A stretch of DNA of 64,000 bases, from NCBI GenBank assembly GCA_958295665.1, contig OY282558.1, positions 44,020,389 through 44,084,388 of the forward strand. The letters are read 5' to 3'. The translations under genes were made by a program, and so were the position numbers. Below the pieces are notes generated by a model. The model ran no database searches and had not been told where the DNA came from. It worked only from the letters and a program-made list of their open reading frames with translations. The stretch's first letter is position 1; each line of letters starts with the position of its first letter. This DNA comes from Tipula vernalis (lineage: Eukaryota > Arthropoda > Insecta > Diptera > Tipulidae). Of the stretch, positions 62,391 through 64,000 are shown one piece after another.

Positions 62391-63118
62391 GTGGCTCCGA
62401 ATCTGCTGAATTATAGTAAGGTGATTTTCAAGAAAATCGAATTTTCCATGAAACGTCTAGAAATAATCAAGCAATCTAACTGCGCGTTGGCACAACAATT
62501 AAAGCTCCCGAAACCTATCATTAGAGGTATCAAAAACCACAATCGGAGCACAGTTGCAGATTTTGGATTTTTGTAGCTCCGAATCTGCTGAATTATAGTA
62601 AGGTGATTTTCAAGAAAATCGAATTTTCCATGAAACGTCTAGAAATAATCAAGGAATCTAACTGCGCGTTGGCACAACAATTAAAGCTCCCGAAACCTAT
62701 CATTAGAGGTATCAAAAACCACAATCGGAGCACAGTTGCAGATTTTGGATTTTTGTAGCTCCGAATCTGCTGAATTATAGTAAGGTGATTTTCAAGAAAA
62801 TCGAATTTTCCATGAAACGTCTAGAAATAATCAAGGAATCTAACTGAGCGTTGGCACACCAATTAAAGCTCCCGAAACCTATCATTAGAAGTATCAAGAA
62901 CCACAATCGGAGCACAGTTGCAGATTTTGGATTTTTGTAGCTCCGAATCTGCTGAATTATAGTAAGGTGATTTTCAAGAAAATCGAATTTTCCATGAAAC
63001 GTCTAGAAATAATCAAGCGATCTAACTGCGCTTTGGCACAACAATTAAAGCTCCCGAAACCTATCATTAGAGGTATCAAAAACCACAATCGGAGCACAGT
63101 TGCAGATTTTGGATTTTT

Positions 63119-63308
63119 GTAGCTCCGAATCTGCTGAATAGTAAGGTGATAGTAAGGTGATTTTCAAGAAAATCGAATTTTCCATGAAACGTCTAGAAAT
63201 AATCAAGCAATCTAACTGCGTGTCGGCACAACAATTAAAGCTTCCGAAACCTATCATTAGAGGTATCAAGAACCACAATCAAAGCGCATTTGCAGATTTT
63301 GGATTTTT
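63119..63308. repeat. 190-bp monomer (3-bp loss plus 11-bp duplication)
   Basis: The start reads CTGAATAGTAAGGTGATAGT and continues AAGGTGATTTTC. Relative to the usual unit, three bases of the ATTATAG stretch are missing and the 11-base TAGTAAGGTGA is present twice, for a net gain of 8 bp. The 3-bp loss is the same as at 42026. The body is a Q unit with CAAAGCGC followed by GTGGCACCG. Confidence 0.95.
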
Positions 63309-63854
63309 GTGGCACCGAATCTGCTGAATTATAGTAAGGTGATTTTCAAGAAAATCGAATTTTCCATGAAACGTCTAGAAATAATCAAGCAATCTAACTG
63401 CGCGTTGGCACAACAATTAAAGCTCCCGAAACCTATCATTAGAGGTATCAAAAACCACAATCGGAGCACAGTTGCAAATTTTGGATTTTTGTAGCTCCGA
63501 ATCTGCTGAATTATAGTAAGGTGATTTTCAAGAAAATCGAATTTTCCATGAAACGTCTAGAAATAATCAAGCAATCTAACTGCGCGTTGGCACAACAATT
63601 AAAACTTCCGAAACCTATCATTAGAGGTATCAAAAACCACAATCAGAGCGCATTTGCAGATTTTGGATTTTTGTGGCTCCGAATCTGCCGAATTATAGTA
63701 AGGTGATTTTCAAGAAAATCGAATTTTCCATGAAACATCTAGAAATAATCAAGGAATCTAACTGCGCGTTGGCACAACAATTAAAGCTTCCGAAACCTAT
63801 CATTAGAGGTATCAAAAACCACAATCGGAGCACAGTTGCAGATTTTGGATTTTT

Positions 63855-64000
63855 GTAGCTCCGAATCTGCTGAATTATAGTAAGGTGATTTTCAAGAAAA
63901 TCGAATTTTCCATGAAACGTCTAGAAATAATCAAGCAATATAACTGCGTGTCGGCACAACAATTAAAGCTTCCGAAACCTATCATTAGAGGTATCAAGAA
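63855..64000. repeat. partial monomer at right edge
   Basis: The last 146 bases cover monomer positions 1-146 of a Q-type unit with AATATAACTG, matching the units at 53473, 55657, 60753 and 62209. The array continues beyond the window. Confidence 0.95.

Larger units (their letters stand above)
1..64000. repeat. 182-bp satellite DNA array filling the window
   Basis: Every stretch of the window aligns to one 182-bp unit in one orientation. Landmarks that recur in each unit are GCTCCGAATCTGCTGAAT near its start, TCTAGAAATAATCAAG in the middle and GCAGATTTTGGATTTTTG at its end. I placed 351 complete units by following the last landmark. Neighbouring units differ by a small number of substitutions at recurrent sites: 65, 81-83, 95-98, 106, 109, 117, 144, 155, 160, 162-164 and 169. 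That pattern is typical of a satellite homogenised by unequal exchange. Nothing unrelated interrupts the array, and both window edges cut through a monomer, so the array continues on both sides. A role in centromeric or pericentromeric heterochromatin is inferred from what is known of such arrays; the sequence alone does not prove it. The family is not one I recognise. Confidence 0.98.
58205..64000. repeat. super-repeat copy C (truncated by the window edge)
   Basis: Starts after the third TTTTTTTGGCACCG junction. The first units follow copy B with a shift of 7,462 bp (CACCACAATTAAAGTTC at 58387, AGAAGTATC units at 59297 and 59479, CTCCGG at 59843). The CCCAACACC unit (52563 in B) is absent, so 60025 follows directly. 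After 60753 the array returns to the 59297 type. Later units (62391 to 62937) match 53655 to 54201 of copy B, then the CAAAGCGC / GCAAATTTT / AAAACTTCCG / TGCCGAATT / AATATAACTG series appears a third time (63119 onward). Confidence 0.88.

Noticed and set aside
5192..63278. Reverse-strand frames of 62-96 codons
   Set aside because: Most appear where ATAG is replaced by GCTG or shortened by two or three bases, which removes or bypasses a reverse-strand TAA. They follow the monomer haplotype and are not independent genes.
45..63858. About 110 forward open frames of 61-72 codons starting with GTG
   Set aside because: They are copies of one frame in the satellite unit, start only where GTAG is mutated to GTGG, use a non-ATG start in what appears to be a eukaryote, and end in the next monomer because 182 is not a multiple of three. 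No domain or promoter is visible.
1..64000. CRISPR array
   Set aside because: There are no unique spacers between short repeats; the whole 182-bp unit is repeated.
1..64000. CENP-B box in the monomer
   Set aside because: CGCGTTGGCACAAC on the plus strand and TTTCGGGAGC on the minus strand resemble parts of the box, but neither has both conserved halves (the CGGG half is absent after a TTCG half).
1..64000. Smaller ancestral subunit inside the 182-bp monomer
   Set aside because: GATTTT, ATCAAG and GAATCT-like words recur inside the unit but at irregular spacing (for example ATCAAG-like words 39 and 63 bp apart), so I cannot support an internal period.

Overview
The whole 64 kb window is one uninterrupted tandem satellite DNA array. 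I found no unique sequence, no transposon, no RNA gene and no credible protein gene. The repeat unit is 182 bp (about 37% G+C by my count of a hand-built consensus). I placed 351 complete monomers head to tail in one orientation, plus a 44-bp partial at the left edge and a 146-bp partial at the right edge. 338 monomers keep the exact 182-bp spacing and 13 are length variants. An array of this size with a roughly nucleosome-length, AT-rich unit indicates a eukaryote and constitutive heterochromatin, such as centromeric or pericentromeric DNA. I do not recognise the satellite family, so I name no species. An insect or other invertebrate, or a plant, are all possible.

Monomer numbering used below: position 1 is the G of the GTAG/GTGG that follows the T-run. 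Monomer starts are 45 and 227; 408 to 1136; 1317 to 3501; 3618; 3795; 3961 to 17975; 18192 to 20740; 20920 to 21830; 22010 to 25286; 25466 to 30926; 31106 to 42026; 42205 to 43843; 44009 to 63119; and 63309 to 63855, each series in steps of 182. Two haplotype classes recur. The R class has GCGTTGG at 94-100, CTCCCG at 115-120, and CGGAGCACAGTTG at 154-166. The Q class has GTGTCGG or GTGTTGG at 94-100, CTTCCG at 115-120 (which creates a HindIII site), and CAGAGCGCATTTG at 154-166. Q monomers often end in GTGG rather than GTAG. A TCTAGA (XbaI) site at 66-71 is present in almost every monomer, so XbaI should give a 182-bp ladder.

The array is built of higher-order repeats (HORs) at several scales. 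From the left: a mixed segment (1-1.5 kb); a 364-bp dimer block (1.5-3.5 kb); a cluster of three rearranged monomers (3.5-3.96 kb); mixed segments (4-8.9 kb); a 1,092-bp hexamer in two copies (9.06-11.24 kb); a mixed segment (11.2-13.8 kb); a block rich in monomers with ATAG changed to GCTG at 23-26 (13.8-18 kb); hexamers of 1,092 and 1,090 bp (19.5-22 kb); 546-bp trimers (22.4-23.5 kb); a 5.6-kb block and its shortened second copy (25.1-35.5 kb); 1,456-bp octamers (37.5-41.8 kb); and two and a part copies of a 5.8 to 7.5-kb super-repeat (44.9 kb to the end) that carry nested duplications.

No gene works with any other here. The interest lies in the history written in the array: indel-tagged monomers that travel with large duplications, hybrid monomers at unequal-exchange points, a conserved three-arm dyad in each monomer, and small templated rearrangements. 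Short open frames occur in every monomer on both strands, but I judge them by-products of the repeat rather than genes.
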